The position numbers and the translations under genes are program-made. The notes below the pieces were generated by a model, which was given only the letters and a program-made list of their open reading frames with translations, did not search any database and was not told the origin of the DNA. A stretch of 64,000 nucleotides of DNA from HGM04593 sp045631905. Its GTDB lineage: Bacteria; Bacteroidota; Bacteroidia; Bacteroidales; Bacteroidaceae. This document shows, piece after piece, positions 33,670-42,456 of the stretch (position 1 is its first letter; each line of letters begins with the position of its first letter). The DNA lies in assembly GCA_045631905.1 (NCBI GenBank), contig JAZQVO010000003.1:1-64000 (forward strand). The letters run 5' to 3'.

Positions 33670-36300
33670 ATGAGATATACTTCGTTTTTCAGAACACTTA
33701 TATTAATAATGTCTGTGTTGGCAACCATGCAGGTGTCGGCGCAAAAGAAGATTGTAAACCCTTCGATTCTATACACCGATAATCCGCACACATACACCAT
33801 CGGTGGCATAAACCTGTCGGGTGTCGATAATTACGAGCCTTATGTTATAATAGGTATCTCGGGCTTGTCGGTTGGCGATGTGGTGGAGGTTCCCGGCGAT
33901 GCCATAACAACAGCCGTAAAGAACTATTGGAAGCATGGTCTTTTTGCCGACGTAAGCATAGTTGCCGATAGCATAGTTGGAGATAAAATTTATCTTGGGA
34001 TAAACCTCAAGCAACGCCCTCGTATATCGAACATAAATTATAATGGTATTAAAAAAGGTGAGCGCGAGGACTTGGAGATTAAGCTGAACTTGCGAAAAGG
34101 CAATCAGATTACCCCCAACATGGTTGATGCCGCCACAAACGCAATAAAAAGTTATTTCGAGGATAAAGGCTATAATAATGCCGATGTAAATATTGTTCAA
34201 CGCCCCGACGTAACTGCCGACAATCAGGTTATCGTCGATATTAATGTCGATAAGAAAGAGAAGATTAAGGTGCACCGCATATATTTCAATGGTGTCGAAG
34301 ATGTGCCCCTGAAAAAGGTTAAGTATGCCATGAAGATGCGCGAGAAAACACGTTGGAGCACATTTAGAAACACTCTTTTCCGCTCAAAGAAGTTTACCCC
34401 TGAAAAGTACAAAGAGGATAAAGAGAATATACTCGCTCGCTATGCCGAGCTTGGTTATCGCGATGCTCGAATACTATCGGACAGCGTGGTTCCCTACAAC
34501 GAAAAGAGTGTAGATATATACATAAACATGGAGGAGGGAAAAAGATATTACCTTCGCAGTGTTAAGTGGATAGGTAACAGTGTCTTCTCAACAGCCTATC
34601 TCGACTACCTGTTGCGTCTCAAACCGGGCGATGTATATAACCAGACAGAGCTGGATAAACGCCTTTATACCGATGAAGATGGTATAAAGAACGAGTATTA
34701 CAATAAAGGATATGTATTCTTTAACATACTACCCATAGAGGTGAGCGTGGAGAACGACTCTGTCGATTTGGAGCTACGTATGTCCGAAGGTGTGCAGGCA
34801 ACGATAGACAGGGTGCGCATATCGGGTAACGAACGTCTCTACGAGGAGGTTGTGCGTCGCGAGTTGCGCACAATACCCGGCAACCTCTTCTCGATGTCGG
34901 CTCTCGAACGCTCATATCGCGAGATTGCCAACATGGGACATTTTAACCCCGAAACCATTAAACCCGACGTGTTGCCCAACCCCGAGACCGGTACGGTGGA
35001 TATTAATTGGGGGCTCGAGACCAAGAGTAGCGACCAGGTGGAGCTCTCTGCCGGTTGGGGACAGACAGGTGTGATAGGTAAGTTGTCGTTGAAATTTACT
35101 AACTTCTCTATGCGTAACATGTTCCGCAAAGGTGCTTTGCGTCGCGGTATCATACCGCAGGGCGACGGACAGACACTTACTCTGAGTGCGCAGTCAAACG
35201 GAAAGTATTATCAGTCGTACAGCATATCGTTCTTCGACCCATGGTTCGGGCGCAAACGCCCCAACTCCTTCTCGGTGTCGGCGTTCATGTCTGTGCAGAC
35301 CGACGTTGCCGACAGCTATTATAACTCGGCCTATTATAACAACTACAACAACTATCTTTATGGTTATGGTAATTACAACGGCTATGGTTACAACAATATG
35401 TCGTCGTATTACGACCCCGACAAGTACATCAAGATGTATGGTTTGTCGATAGGCTGGGGCCGTCGCCTCAAATGGCCCGACGACTACTTTAACCTTTCGG
35501 CCGAGCTTAATTATCAGCTCTACTCGCTCAAAGATTGGCAGTACTTCCTGATTACCGACGGTAAATGTAATAATATAAACCTCTCGGTAACCTTGTCGCG
35601 TCACTCCATCGACAACCCCTTCTATCCGCGTCAAGGTTCGGAGTTCTCGTTGCAAACCTCGTTCACTCCACCTTATTCGCTCTTCGACGGTAAGGATTAT
35701 GCCTCTTTGGCACGTAACCCCAAAAGCCCCACATACAAGGCCGAGCTCCGCGAGAAGCATAAGTGGATAGAGTACTACAAAATTAAGTTCCGTAGCAAGA
35801 CCTACACCTCGCTCACAAGTGGCAAGCACAATTTCGTGCTCATGACACGTGCCGACTTTGGTATCCTTGGCAGTTACGACAACAACAAAAAGTCGCCTTT
35901 CGAAACATTCTACGTGGGTGGCGACGGTATGAGCGGATATTCGTACAACTATGCAACCGACATGGTGGCTTTGCGCGGTTACGAAAACGGTAGCCTCACC
36001 CCCTATGGCTACGAGGGTTACGCCTATGCACGTCTGGGCTTGGAGCTTCGTTACCCATTCATGTTGCAAAGCGCCACAACGATATATGGTCTTGCCTTTG
36101 TCGAGGGTGGTAACTCATGGACCGATGCATCGAAGTTCAATCTCTTCGACCTCAAACGAAGCGCAGGTGTGGGTATACGCATCTTCTTGCAGATGATAGG
36201 TCTTATTGGTCTTGACTGGGCATATGGTTTCGACGATGTGTTCGGCTCTACTCAATATAGCGGTAGTCACTTCCACTTTATTCTTGGTCAGGAATTTTAA
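33670..36300 (+). CDS. bamA: Outer-membrane protein assembly factor BamA
   Basis: 876 residues. The signal peptide ends TMQVSAQ. Five POTRA domains (about 30-430, e.g. RPRISNINYNGIKKGEREDL and RVRISGNERLYEEVVRREL) precede a 16-strand Omp85 barrel, with the conserved VRGYEN-like motif seen as ALRGYENGSL and the end FHFILGQEF (terminal Phe). It inserts barrel proteins into the outer membrane. Odd: a Tyr/Asn/Gly-rich stretch at about 551-577 (NNYNNYLYGYGNYNGYGYNN) in what should be an extracellular loop. Two Skp-like chaperone genes follow directly. Confidence 0.95.
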   Translation: MRYTSFFRTLILIMSVLATMQVSAQKKIVNPSILYTDNPHTYTIGGINLSGVDNYEPYVIIGISGLSVGDVVEVPGDAITTAVKNYWKHGLFADVSIVADSIVGDKIYLGINLKQRPRISNINYNGIKKGEREDLEIKLNLRKGNQITPNMVDAATNAIKSYFEDKGYNNADVNIVQRPDVTADNQVIVDINVDKKEKIKVHRIYFNGVEDVPLKKVKYAMKMREKTRWSTFRNTLFRSKKFTPEKYKEDKENILARYAELGYRDARILSDSVVPYNEKSVDIYINMEEGKRYYLRSVKWIGNSVFSTAYLDYLLRLKPGDVYNQTELDKRLYTDEDGIKNEYYNKGYVFFNILPIEVSVENDSVDLELRMSEGVQATIDRVRISGNERLYEEVVRRELRTIPGNLFSMSALERSYREIANMGHFNPETIKPDVLPNPETGTVDINWGLETKSSDQVELSAGWGQTGVIGKLSLKFTNFSMRNMFRKGALRRGIIPQGDGQTLTLSAQSNGKYYQSYSISFFDPWFGRKRPNSFSVSAFMSVQTDVADSYYNSAYYNNYNNYLYGYGNYNGYGYNNMSSYYDPDKYIKMYGLSIGWGRRLKWPDDYFNLSAELNYQLYSLKDWQYFLITDGKCNNINLSVTLSRHSIDNPFYPRQGSEFSLQTSFTPPYSLFDGKDYASLARNPKSPTYKAELREKHKWIEYYKIKFRSKTYTSLTSGKHNFVLMTRADFGILGSYDNNKKSPFETFYVGGDGMSGYSYNYATDMVALRGYENGSLTPYGYEGYAYARLGLELRYPFMLQSATTIYGLAFVEGGNSWTDASKFNLFDLKRSAGVGIRIFLQMIGLIGLDWAYGFDDVFGSTQYSGSHFHFILGQEF

Positions 36301-36311
36301 AATTTATGATT

Positions 36312-36827
36312 ATGAAAAAACTATTGACATTTGCACTATTCGCCTTTATGGCTGTGGCCGGTGCACAGGCCCAGAAATTTGCTCTCATAGATATGGAGTA
36401 CATATTAAAGAATATACCCGCATACGAGCGTGCCAACGAGCAGATGACACAACAGTCGAAACGTTGGCAGGGCGAGATAGACGAACTTGCCGAGGAGGCC
36501 GAAAAGCTATACAAAAAATATCAAAGCGAGTCGCCCTTCCTTTCCGACGAACAGCGTGTGGCCCGCGAAGAGGAGATACTTGCCAAGGAGACACGGGCGA
36601 GCGAGCTCAAACGTCTCTACTTTGGTCCAAACGGCGAGCTTTTCAAGAAACGCGAGAGCCTCATGGCACCTATCCAAGACGAAATTTACAATGCGGTGAA
36701 AGAGGTGTGTGAGCAAAAGAAATATTCTATGGTGATTGACCGCGCCTCGGCTGGTAGCATCATATACGCCTCGCCAAATGTCGATATAAGCAATGAGGTT
36801 CTTGCCAAACTTGGTTATTCGAATTAA
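36312..36827 (+). CDS. OmpH/Skp family periplasmic chaperone (first of three)
   Basis: 171 residues from ATG 36312; another ATG two codons earlier is possible. The signal peptide ends AGAQAQ. It has the OmpH layout: FALIDMEYILKNIPAYE, a long charged coiled coil (about 40-115) and the C-terminal YSMVIDRASAGSIIYASPNVDISNEV. It binds unfolded outer-membrane proteins and hands them to BamA, whose gene ends 11 bases before. Confidence 0.88.
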   Translation: MKKLLTFALFAFMAVAGAQAQKFALIDMEYILKNIPAYERANEQMTQQSKRWQGEIDELAEEAEKLYKKYQSESPFLSDEQRVAREEEILAKETRASELKRLYFGPNGELFKKRESLMAPIQDEIYNAVKEVCEQKKYSMVIDRASAGSIIYASPNVDISNEVLAKLGYSN

Positions 36828-36840
36828 TTGGTTACCTTTG
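36811..36840 (+). promoter_or_regulatory. Internal promoter before the second OmpH/Skp gene
   Basis: TTG at 36811-36813, 19 bases, then TACCTTTG at 36833-36840, a full -7 match. It overlaps the end of the first OmpH gene and would let the downstream OmpH genes and murI be transcribed apart from bamA. Confidence 0.55.
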
Positions 36841-36876
36841 CACAACTTAAACAGATAACTTTAAATACACAATACA

Positions 36877-37386
36877 ATGAAAAAGATTCTTATTTTACTT
36901 TTGATTATGGCTCCCATGAGCCTTTTTGCACAGAAATTCGGTTATGTGAACGCACCCGAGATTGCACAGGTGATGCCCGAGTTTACAAAAGCAAATAACG
37001 AGTTGCAGGCATTGCAGAAACAGTATGCCGACGAGTATGAGCGCTTGCGTACAGAACTTGAGAAAAAAGGTACCGAGTATGAGCAGGTGAAGGATTCTCT
37101 TCCCCCCGCAATCGTACAGCGTCGCGAGCGTGACTTGCAGGAGCTCATCACCCGCATGCAACAATATGAGCAGGAGAGCTATCAGCACTTGCAACAGGCA
37201 CAGGCACAGAAGCTTGCCGAGGTAAACGACAAATTGCAGAAGGCTATTCAGGCTGTGGGCCGCGAGGGTGGTTACATCTGCGTGTTCGATATTGCCAGCG
37301 GTATCCCCTTCATCAGCGAGACATTGTGCGACGACCTTAATGCTAAGGTAAAGGCAAAGCTTGGTATAGGCGTTGCCACAAAGTAA
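36877..37386 (+). CDS. OmpH/Skp family periplasmic chaperone (second of three)
   Basis: 169 residues. The signal peptide ends PMSLFAQ. The mature start KFGYVNAPEIAQVMPEFTKAN is typical of the family; a long amphipathic coiled coil rich in Gln/Glu (about 38-125) follows and the C-terminus has YICVFDIASGIPFISETLCDDL. It probably forms a trimeric jellyfish-shaped holdase. A promoter-like site lies just upstream and a hairpin just downstream, so it can be expressed on its own. Confidence 0.88.
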   Translation: MKKILILLLIMAPMSLFAQKFGYVNAPEIAQVMPEFTKANNELQALQKQYADEYERLRTELEKKGTEYEQVKDSLPPAIVQRRERDLQELITRMQQYEQESYQHLQQAQAQKLAEVNDKLQKAIQAVGREGGYICVFDIASGIPFISETLCDDLNAKVKAKLGIGVATK

Positions 37387-37408
37387 TTTAAAAATATAAC
37401 ATAATGGC

Positions 37409-37436
37409 AGGGGAATATTTATGTTCCCCTTTCCTT
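37409..37436 (+). terminator. Possible terminator or attenuator after the second OmpH gene
   Basis: Stem AGGGGAA (37409-37415) with TTCCCCT (37424-37430), then TTCCTTATTT. It is short and only moderately T-rich, so partial read-through into the third OmpH gene is likely. Confidence 0.5.
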
Positions 37437-37463
37437 ATTTATAAATATCTATAAAAGAATAAG

Positions 37464-38105
37464 ATGCGTAAATTATTGTTTTTGTCTCTTCTCTTCCCTT
37501 TTGCGCTTTGTGCACAAACCGTGCAGTATGGATATTTTAGCATGAACGAGGTTCTCGACTCTCTTCCCGAATACAGACAGGCGCAGGACGAATATAATGC
37601 TCTTGTTGAGCGTTGCGACAGCGAGGTGGCACATAGCGAGGAGGAACTTACCCGTTGTTATGTAGCCTTTCTCGAGGGCCAGAATAAATTCCCCGAACCC
37701 ATCTTGCGCAAGCGTCAAAAGGAGTTGCAGGACCTTGTGGACCGTAGCGTTGTGTTGCGTGACCAACTGAAAGAGTGGCTTGTGCAGGCTCACGATTCGC
37801 TCTTCGTACCCATAATGCAAGAGGTCGATGAGGCTGTGGAGAGGGTGTGCGAGGTTAAGGAGCTTGCCTATGCGATAGATATAGATAAAGGCGTGTACAG
37901 GTATGTCAATCCCAAGTACAGTCGTCGCATAACAGAACTTGTTATAGAGGAGATGCTCGCTCCGGGCTCGGTTACACCCGATGCAAAAAGCGAGGAGGTA
38001 ACACCCGATGCAGAAAGCGAGGAGGTAACACCCGTAGAACCGGTCCCCATGCAGGCTGTCAAGGAACAGGAGCCTGTACAAAATGCCGAAATTGTTATAG
38101 AATAA
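37464..38105 (+). CDS. OmpH/Skp-like protein with an acidic repeat tail (third of three)
   Basis: 213 residues, longer than its two neighbours. The signal peptide ends FALCAQ. The OmpH outline is kept (VQYGYFSMNEVLDSLPEY, coiled coil about 40-120, ELAYAIDIDKGVYRYVNPKYS). The last 45 residues are a Pro/Glu/Val-rich tail with a nine-residue repeat (TPDAKSEEV, TPDAESEEV) and are probably disordered. The sequence is the most divergent of the three; a chaperone role is inferred from family and position. murI starts nine bases later. Confidence 0.75.
   Translation: MRKLLFLSLLFPFALCAQTVQYGYFSMNEVLDSLPEYRQAQDEYNALVERCDSEVAHSEEELTRCYVAFLEGQNKFPEPILRKRQKELQDLVDRSVVLRDQLKEWLVQAHDSLFVPIMQEVDEAVERVCEVKELAYAIDIDKGVYRYVNPKYSRRITELVIEEMLAPGSVTPDAKSEEVTPDAESEEVTPVEPVPMQAVKEQEPVQNAEIVIE
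37974..38027 (+). repeat. 27-bp in-frame tandem repeat, two copies
   Basis: Bases 37974-38000 and 38001-38027 differ at one position and code the nine-residue repeat TPD-A-(K/E)-SEEV in the tail of the third OmpH-like protein. A partial third copy starts at 38028. Confidence 0.9.
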
Positions 38106-38114
38106 TAGATAGCC

Positions 38115-38966
38115 ATGAGTGACACCATGAAAAAGAGTCTCTTGCCCGGCCCCATAGGAATTTTCGATTCGGGCTATGGCGGGCTTACAATTTATCGTGA
38201 GATACAGGAGCTGCTACCACAGTACGACTACCTTTATCTTGGCGACAACGCACGCACCCCTTATGGGACACGCTCCTTCGATGTGGTATACGACTTTACC
38301 CGTCAATGTGTTAAGCATCTTTTTTCTCGTGGCTGTCACCTTGTGATACTTGCCTGCAACACAGCCTCGGCAAAGGCGTTGCGCAGTATTCAGCAAAAGG
38401 ACCTGCCGGTTATTGCACCTTCGCGCAGGGTGCTCGGTATCATTCGTCCCACGGTGGAGATAATAGGAGAGGTTACAAAGAGCCGTCATGTAGGCGTGCT
38501 TGCAACAGAGGGTACCATAAAATCTTGTTCCTACCCTTTGGAGATTGCAAAGCTCTACCCCGAAATTAAAGTGTCGGGGGAGGCATGCCCCATGTGGGTT
38601 CCGCTTGTCGAGACCAACGAGCACAGAAGCCCCGGTGCCGACTATTTTATAAAACGTCACATCGATGCGCTGTTGGCTCGCGACCCTCAAATCGATACAA
38701 TAATACTTGGTTGCACCCACTATCCCATGCTCATAGATAAAATAAAGCAATATGTGCCCGAGGGGGTGCAGGTGCTTACCCAGGGCGCGGCGGTGGCAAC
38801 CTCGTTGAAGGACTATCTTGCCCGTCACCCCGAGATGGACGCGCTCTGCTCAAAGGGTGGTAGCAGAGTGTTTTGCACCACGGAGTCGGATAACCGTTTC
38901 AAGGAACAGGCCTCGCGTTATCTCGAACAGCTGATTACTGTTGAGCATGTTACACTGAGCGAGTAG
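38115..38966 (+). CDS. murI: Glutamate racemase
   Basis: 283 residues. It interconverts L- and D-glutamate for peptidoglycan. The two catalytic cysteines are in VILACNTASAKALR and IILGCTHYPMLI; the substrate loop is GIFDSGYGGLT at the N-terminus. A second ATG at 38127 is an alternative start. Last gene of the envelope run, followed by a strong terminator. Confidence 0.95.
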   Translation: MSDTMKKSLLPGPIGIFDSGYGGLTIYREIQELLPQYDYLYLGDNARTPYGTRSFDVVYDFTRQCVKHLFSRGCHLVILACNTASAKALRSIQQKDLPVIAPSRRVLGIIRPTVEIIGEVTKSRHVGVLATEGTIKSCSYPLEIAKLYPEIKVSGEACPMWVPLVETNEHRSPGADYFIKRHIDALLARDPQIDTIILGCTHYPMLIDKIKQYVPEGVQVLTQGAAVATSLKDYLARHPEMDALCSKGGSRVFCTTESDNRFKEQASRYLEQLITVEHVTLSE

Positions 38967-38984
38967 CTTTTTTGCAGGTGACAT

Positions 38985-39034
38985 ATCTAAAATAGAGAGT
39001 GCGACTTAAAATTAAGTCGCACTCTCTATTTTAG
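38985..39034. terminator. Bidirectional terminator between murI and the LolC/E-like gene
   Basis: A perfect stem of about 23-25 bp (38985-39009 with 39012-39036) with a very small loop. The 3' arm covers the stop codon of the convergent minus-strand gene. TTTT lies on both sides. Confidence 0.85.
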
Positions 39035-40260
39035 ATAAACCTTTTGGTTAAAATTTTTACAGGTAACCACACGGCTGTTATCCCGACAAAGAACACTGTG
39101 GCAAAGACTATTGCAATATCCTGCAACTCCATCTTCATGGGGTAGCTATCGACGATGAAACCGTCGGCAGCACCGCCAAGGCCTATAATACCATACTCTT
39201 GTTGCAGGAGGCATACCAATATGCCTATTATGGTTCCGCCTACGGCTCCTATCATTGAGATCATGGAGCCTTCGAAAAGAAATATCTCCGATATTGTTTT
39301 GTCTGTTGCACCCATGGCTCTCAACGTCTCCATGTTATTACGCTTCTCTATAATGAGCATCGAGAGCGAGCCGATAATGTTGAAACAGGCGATGAGCAGA
39401 ATAAAAGAGAGGAATATGTAGGATATGAATTTCTCTATGTTCATAACCTTGAATATATCCTTCTGCTGTTCGTAGCGGTCCTCTATGAGATAGCCTTCAC
39501 CAAGTATTTTTTTTATTTCGGCTTTTACATCGGCCGGGTTGGCTGTTTTGCTTGTTTTAATCTCTATGCTTGTTGCTTCGTCTGTGTTACGGCCGAATAT
39601 TTTTCTTGCAAATTCTATCGAGGTGAGCAGATAGTTGTCGTCGTATATCGGTTGGTTCACTATGAATGTGCTACCCGACGAGTGCAGTCTCCCTGTGCGG
39701 AAATTTGATGCAGGGTTACTCATGCTCACGCGCCCGTTCCTGCGTGGAGCGTAAACCTCCAAAGGTTTTACATGGTAAAGCCCGCAATTTAGGTTGCTTA
39801 TGAGCCCTATACCCGGCAGGGCATAGTTGTTTATGTCGTCGTGCAAAAGAAAGTTGCTGCTACCACGCATGGCGCTCTCTATGTCGGTCAGCTTGGCAAA
39901 ATTATCTTCAACGCCTTTTAGGTTTATCATTATCTGCCGTCCTTCGTATTGCACCATGGCTTTGTCCTCGACGGCGAGGGTTACAACCTCGACGTTTTTA
40001 AGTTGCGCGATGGCAGAGTGTTGCGTGCTGTCGATCTTGAACCCCTTGCCTGCCGTGGCGGTTATTTTTATGTCGGGGTCGAAAAGCGTAAACTGTTGAG
40101 CAACCATCTCCTTGAACCCGTTGAATACCGATAGCGTGCACACCATGGCTATTGTGGCGAGGGTTACCCCGGCTATGGCAACTCCCGATATAATGTTTAT
40201 AACCTGGTGACTCTTTTTGGAGAAGAGGTATCGTCTTGCTATGTAGAACGACAGGCTCAT
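39031..40260 (-). CDS. ABC transporter permease of the LolC/LolE (FtsX) family
   Basis: 409 residues with four predicted membrane helices: one after YIARRYLFSKKSHQVINIISGVAIAG and three in the C-terminal FtsX domain (about 275-400, with NNMETLRAMGATDKTI as the typical cytoplasmic loop). The periplasmic domain lies between (about 50-265). LolC/E extracts lipoproteins from the inner membrane with ATPase LolD; no ATPase gene is next to it here. It starts 12 bases after rbfA on the same strand. Confidence 0.88.
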   Translation of the reverse strand: MSLSFYIARRYLFSKKSHQVINIISGVAIAGVTLATIAMVCTLSVFNGFKEMVAQQFTLFDPDIKITATAGKGFKIDSTQHSAIAQLKNVEVVTLAVEDKAMVQYEGRQIMINLKGVEDNFAKLTDIESAMRGSSNFLLHDDINNYALPGIGLISNLNCGLYHVKPLEVYAPRRNGRVSMSNPASNFRTGRLHSSGSTFIVNQPIYDDNYLLTSIEFARKIFGRNTDEATSIEIKTSKTANPADVKAEIKKILGEGYLIEDRYEQQKDIFKVMNIEKFISYIFLSFILLIACFNIIGSLSMLIIEKRNNMETLRAMGATDKTISEIFLFEGSMISMIGAVGGTIIGILVCLLQQEYGIIGLGGAADGFIVDSYPMKMELQDIAIVFATVFFVGITAVWLPVKILTKRFI

Positions 40261-40272
40261 ACAACGGTTATC

Positions 40273-40608
40273 TTAATCTTTCAACAGCTTGTCGATGTTC
40301 TCGATGTAGTCGAGTGAGTCGTCGATGTAGAAACGAATCTCGGGGATAATTCTCAACTGGTGGCGTACACGGTTGCCAAGCTCGAATCTTATTGCTTTGA
40401 TGTTGTCGTTCAGGTGGTTTACAACCTCGTTGCCTTTCTCCGAGGGGAACACGCTGAGGTATGCTTTTGCAATGCCGAGGTCGGGGCTTACGCGCACAAC
40501 GCTCACCGATACCATTATGCCACGTGTCTCTTTTGCGAGTTTCAGCAGTATGTCGCTAAGCTCCTTTTGTATGAGACGCGAAATTTTGTTCTGTCTTGTA
40601 CTGTCCAT
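40273..40608 (-). CDS. rbfA: Ribosome-binding factor A
   Basis: 111 residues. A small KH-like domain protein: RQNKISRLIQKELSDIL at the start, VRVSPDLGIAKAYLSVFP in the middle and LRIIPEIRFYIDDSLDY near the end are family signatures. It helps mature the 5' end of 16S rRNA in the 30S subunit. It lies between the O-methyltransferase gene (nine bases) and the permease gene. Confidence 0.95.
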   Translation of the reverse strand: MDSTRQNKISRLIQKELSDILLKLAKETRGIMVSVSVVRVSPDLGIAKAYLSVFPSEKGNEVVNHLNDNIKAIRFELGNRVRHQLRIIPEIRFYIDDSLDYIENIDKLLKD

Positions 40609-40617
40609 TTTATTAAT

Positions 40618-41253
40618 CTATTTTTTTCTTATTATTGTCAATCCGTCGCGCAGAGGCAGTATCACTTTCTCCACCCTCTCGTCGTCGCGCACAAGGTCGT
40701 TAAATGCTCTTACCCCGTTTGTCTGTGCGTCCTGACGCTTCTCGTCTATCACCCAGCCGTCCCATAGGGTGTTGTCGGCAAGAATCCACCCGCCATCGTT
40801 CAGGTGTTCGAGTGCCATCTCGTAGTAGGCGGTATATTCGCGTTTGTTGCCGTCGATGAATATGAGGTCGAATTTTTCGCCCATCGTGGGCACTGTTTCA
40901 AGTGCACTGCCTATGGTAAAAACAATTTTGTCGGCAACAGGTGAGTTTTCTATCCAACGACGGGTAAAATCCTCGAGCTCGTCGTCAATCTCAAATGTGA
41001 ATATTTTACCTCCTTCGTCAAGCCCCTCGGCCATGCAGATGGCCGAATAGCCTGTGTAGGTACCAATCTCGAGAATCCTTTTTGGGCGAATCATCTTTAC
41101 AAGTAATTTGAGAAGACGACCTTGCACCTGCCCCGAGGCCATGTGTGGGTTCAAAATCTCCACGTTTGTGGCACGGTACAGGTTGTAGAGGTACTCTCCC
41201 TCGGGGCTACTGTGTTCGGCAATATATTCGTCGAGCCTGCTGTCGATACTCAT
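40618..41253 (-). CDS. SAM-dependent O-methyltransferase (caffeoyl-CoA type, family 3)
   Basis: 211 residues from ATG 41253; the longer frame begins at a TTG without ribosome site. The SAM-binding motif RILEIGTYTGYSAICMAE (about 60-77) and the metal/substrate motif FDLIFIDGNKREY with LADNTLWDG match the family. Substrate not known. A TATCTTCG box lies about 20 bases upstream on its strand. First gene of the group with rbfA and the permease. Confidence 0.9.
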   Translation of the reverse strand: MSIDSRLDEYIAEHSSPEGEYLYNLYRATNVEILNPHMASGQVQGRLLKLLVKMIRPKRILEIGTYTGYSAICMAEGLDEGGKIFTFEIDDELEDFTRRWIENSPVADKIVFTIGSALETVPTMGEKFDLIFIDGNKREYTAYYEMALEHLNDGGWILADNTLWDGWVIDEKRQDAQTNGVRAFNDLVRDDERVEKVILPLRDGLTIIRKK

Positions 41254-41272
41254 GGTTTCTATTAATTTTGTG

Positions 41273-41280
41273 CGAAGATA
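41273..41280 (-). promoter_or_regulatory. Candidate -7 box of the O-methyltransferase-rbfA group
   Basis: The minus strand reads TATCTTCG (complement of 41273-41280), 19 bases before the start codon at 41253. The leader would be very short. No clear -33 element. Confidence 0.35.
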
Positions 41281-41351
41281 CAATAATTTAGCGAGATAGA
41301 GAAATTGAATTTCTGTGTCGGCCTTTTTATATTTGTGTCATGTGCAAAAAG

Positions 41352-41382
41352 TTGGGTTTTTTGTGGTTTATTTGTACTTTCG
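41352..41382 (+). promoter_or_regulatory. Candidate promoter of xerD
   Basis: TTG at 41352-41354, 20 bases, then TACTTTCG at 41375-41382. One mismatch to the -7 consensus. It supports the ATG at 41407 rather than an upstream TTG. Confidence 0.45.
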
Positions 41383-41406
41383 CACAAAGTTCAAGTTAAA
41401 GGATAT

Positions 41407-42348
41407 ATGCAGAAGGAGGAAAAGAAGAGTGGAGGCGTGCAGGGGAGGGCGAAATCGCCCATCGACCGCTATCGCATACATCTTCGTCTCGAAAAATCGT
41501 TGTCGCCCAAGACCGTAGAGGCGTATATGAGCGATGTCGATAGGTTTACCCGTTTCATGGAGGAGCAGGGGGTGGGGGAGCTCGAAGTTACCCTTGCTTC
41601 GTTTGCACCCTTCTTGGAGGCTCTTGCCGAGGTTGGTATCTCGCCACGCTCGCAGGCTCGCATATTGTCGTCATTGCGCTCCTATTATGGTTTTTTGAAA
41701 CTCGATGGGTTCATAGAGGAGGACCCTACGGAGCTGTTGTGCTCGCCCAAGATTGGTATGCGTCTGCCCGAGGTGCTCACTTTGCAGGAGATTGACGATA
41801 TGATAAACTCCATCGACCTCTCAAAAGCCGAGGGACAGCGCAACAGAGCTGTTTTAGAGGTGCTTTACAGTTGTGGCTTGCGTGTGTCGGAACTATGCGC
41901 TTTGAAGATGTCCGACCTCTACCTTTCCGAAGGGTTTATTCGTGTTACCGGAAAGGGCGATAAGCAACGCCTTGTGCCGATATCTTCGCGTGCGATAGCC
42001 GAGTTGGAGGCTTACTTCGAGGAGCGTAACCATATAGCCATAAAACCGGGGTACGAGAACTTTGTCTTTGTGAGCGCCCGTCTCAAAAAACCGTTGTCGC
42101 GCATAATGGTGTTCCACATGGTGAAAGAGCTTGCCGTAGCAGCAGGCGTGAAAAAAGTTGTGAGCCCCCACACCTTTCGTCACTCTTTTGCCACACATCT
42201 TTTGGAGGGTGGTGCCAACCTGCGTATCATACAGGCTATGCTTGGGCACGAAAGTATTGCCACCACAGAGATTTATGCCCACATCGACCGCACCCGTCTG
42301 CGCGAAGAGATTATAGAACATCACCCTCGCAACAAAGCTAAGTTGTGA
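41407..42348 (+). CDS. xerD: Site-specific tyrosine recombinase XerD
   Basis: 313 residues from ATG 41407. The N-terminal SAM-like domain (IDRYRIHLRLEKSLSPKTVEAYMSD) and the catalytic domain are complete: Arg in SCGLRVSEL, Lys in GKGDKQRLV, HTFRHSFATHLLE and the final LGHESIATTEIYAHIDR with His and Tyr. With a XerC partner it resolves chromosome dimers at dif. Length and completeness suggest a housekeeping recombinase, not a phage integrase. Confidence 0.93.
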   Translation: MQKEEKKSGGVQGRAKSPIDRYRIHLRLEKSLSPKTVEAYMSDVDRFTRFMEEQGVGELEVTLASFAPFLEALAEVGISPRSQARILSSLRSYYGFLKLDGFIEEDPTELLCSPKIGMRLPEVLTLQEIDDMINSIDLSKAEGQRNRAVLEVLYSCGLRVSELCALKMSDLYLSEGFIRVTGKGDKQRLVPISSRAIAELEAYFEERNHIAIKPGYENFVFVSARLKKPLSRIMVFHMVKELAVAAGVKKVVSPHTFRHSFATHLLEGGANLRIIQAMLGHESIATTEIYAHIDRTRLREEIIEHHPRNKAKL

Positions 42349-42385
42349 AATTTTTAAAAAAGTAAATAATGAGAGTGATTTTGTG

Positions 42386-42416
42386 TTTGTAATATGAATT
42401 ATTAAAATTATCTTCG
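42386..42416 (+). promoter_or_regulatory. Promoter of the TPR/OmpA-like lipoprotein gene
   Basis: TTTG (42386-42389), 19 bases, TATCTTCG (42409-42416). A close match to the Bacteroidota promoter, 40 bases before the ATG at 42457. Confidence 0.6.
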
Positions 42417-42456
42417 CGTAAATTTTAGGTTAATTATATCAATCTTATATAAAACA

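Noticed and set aside
35322..35402. CRISPR-like or microsatellite repeat
   Set aside because: The repetitive look comes from Tyr/Asn/Gly codons inside bamA and stays in frame; there are no spacers. No CRISPR array was seen anywhere in the window.
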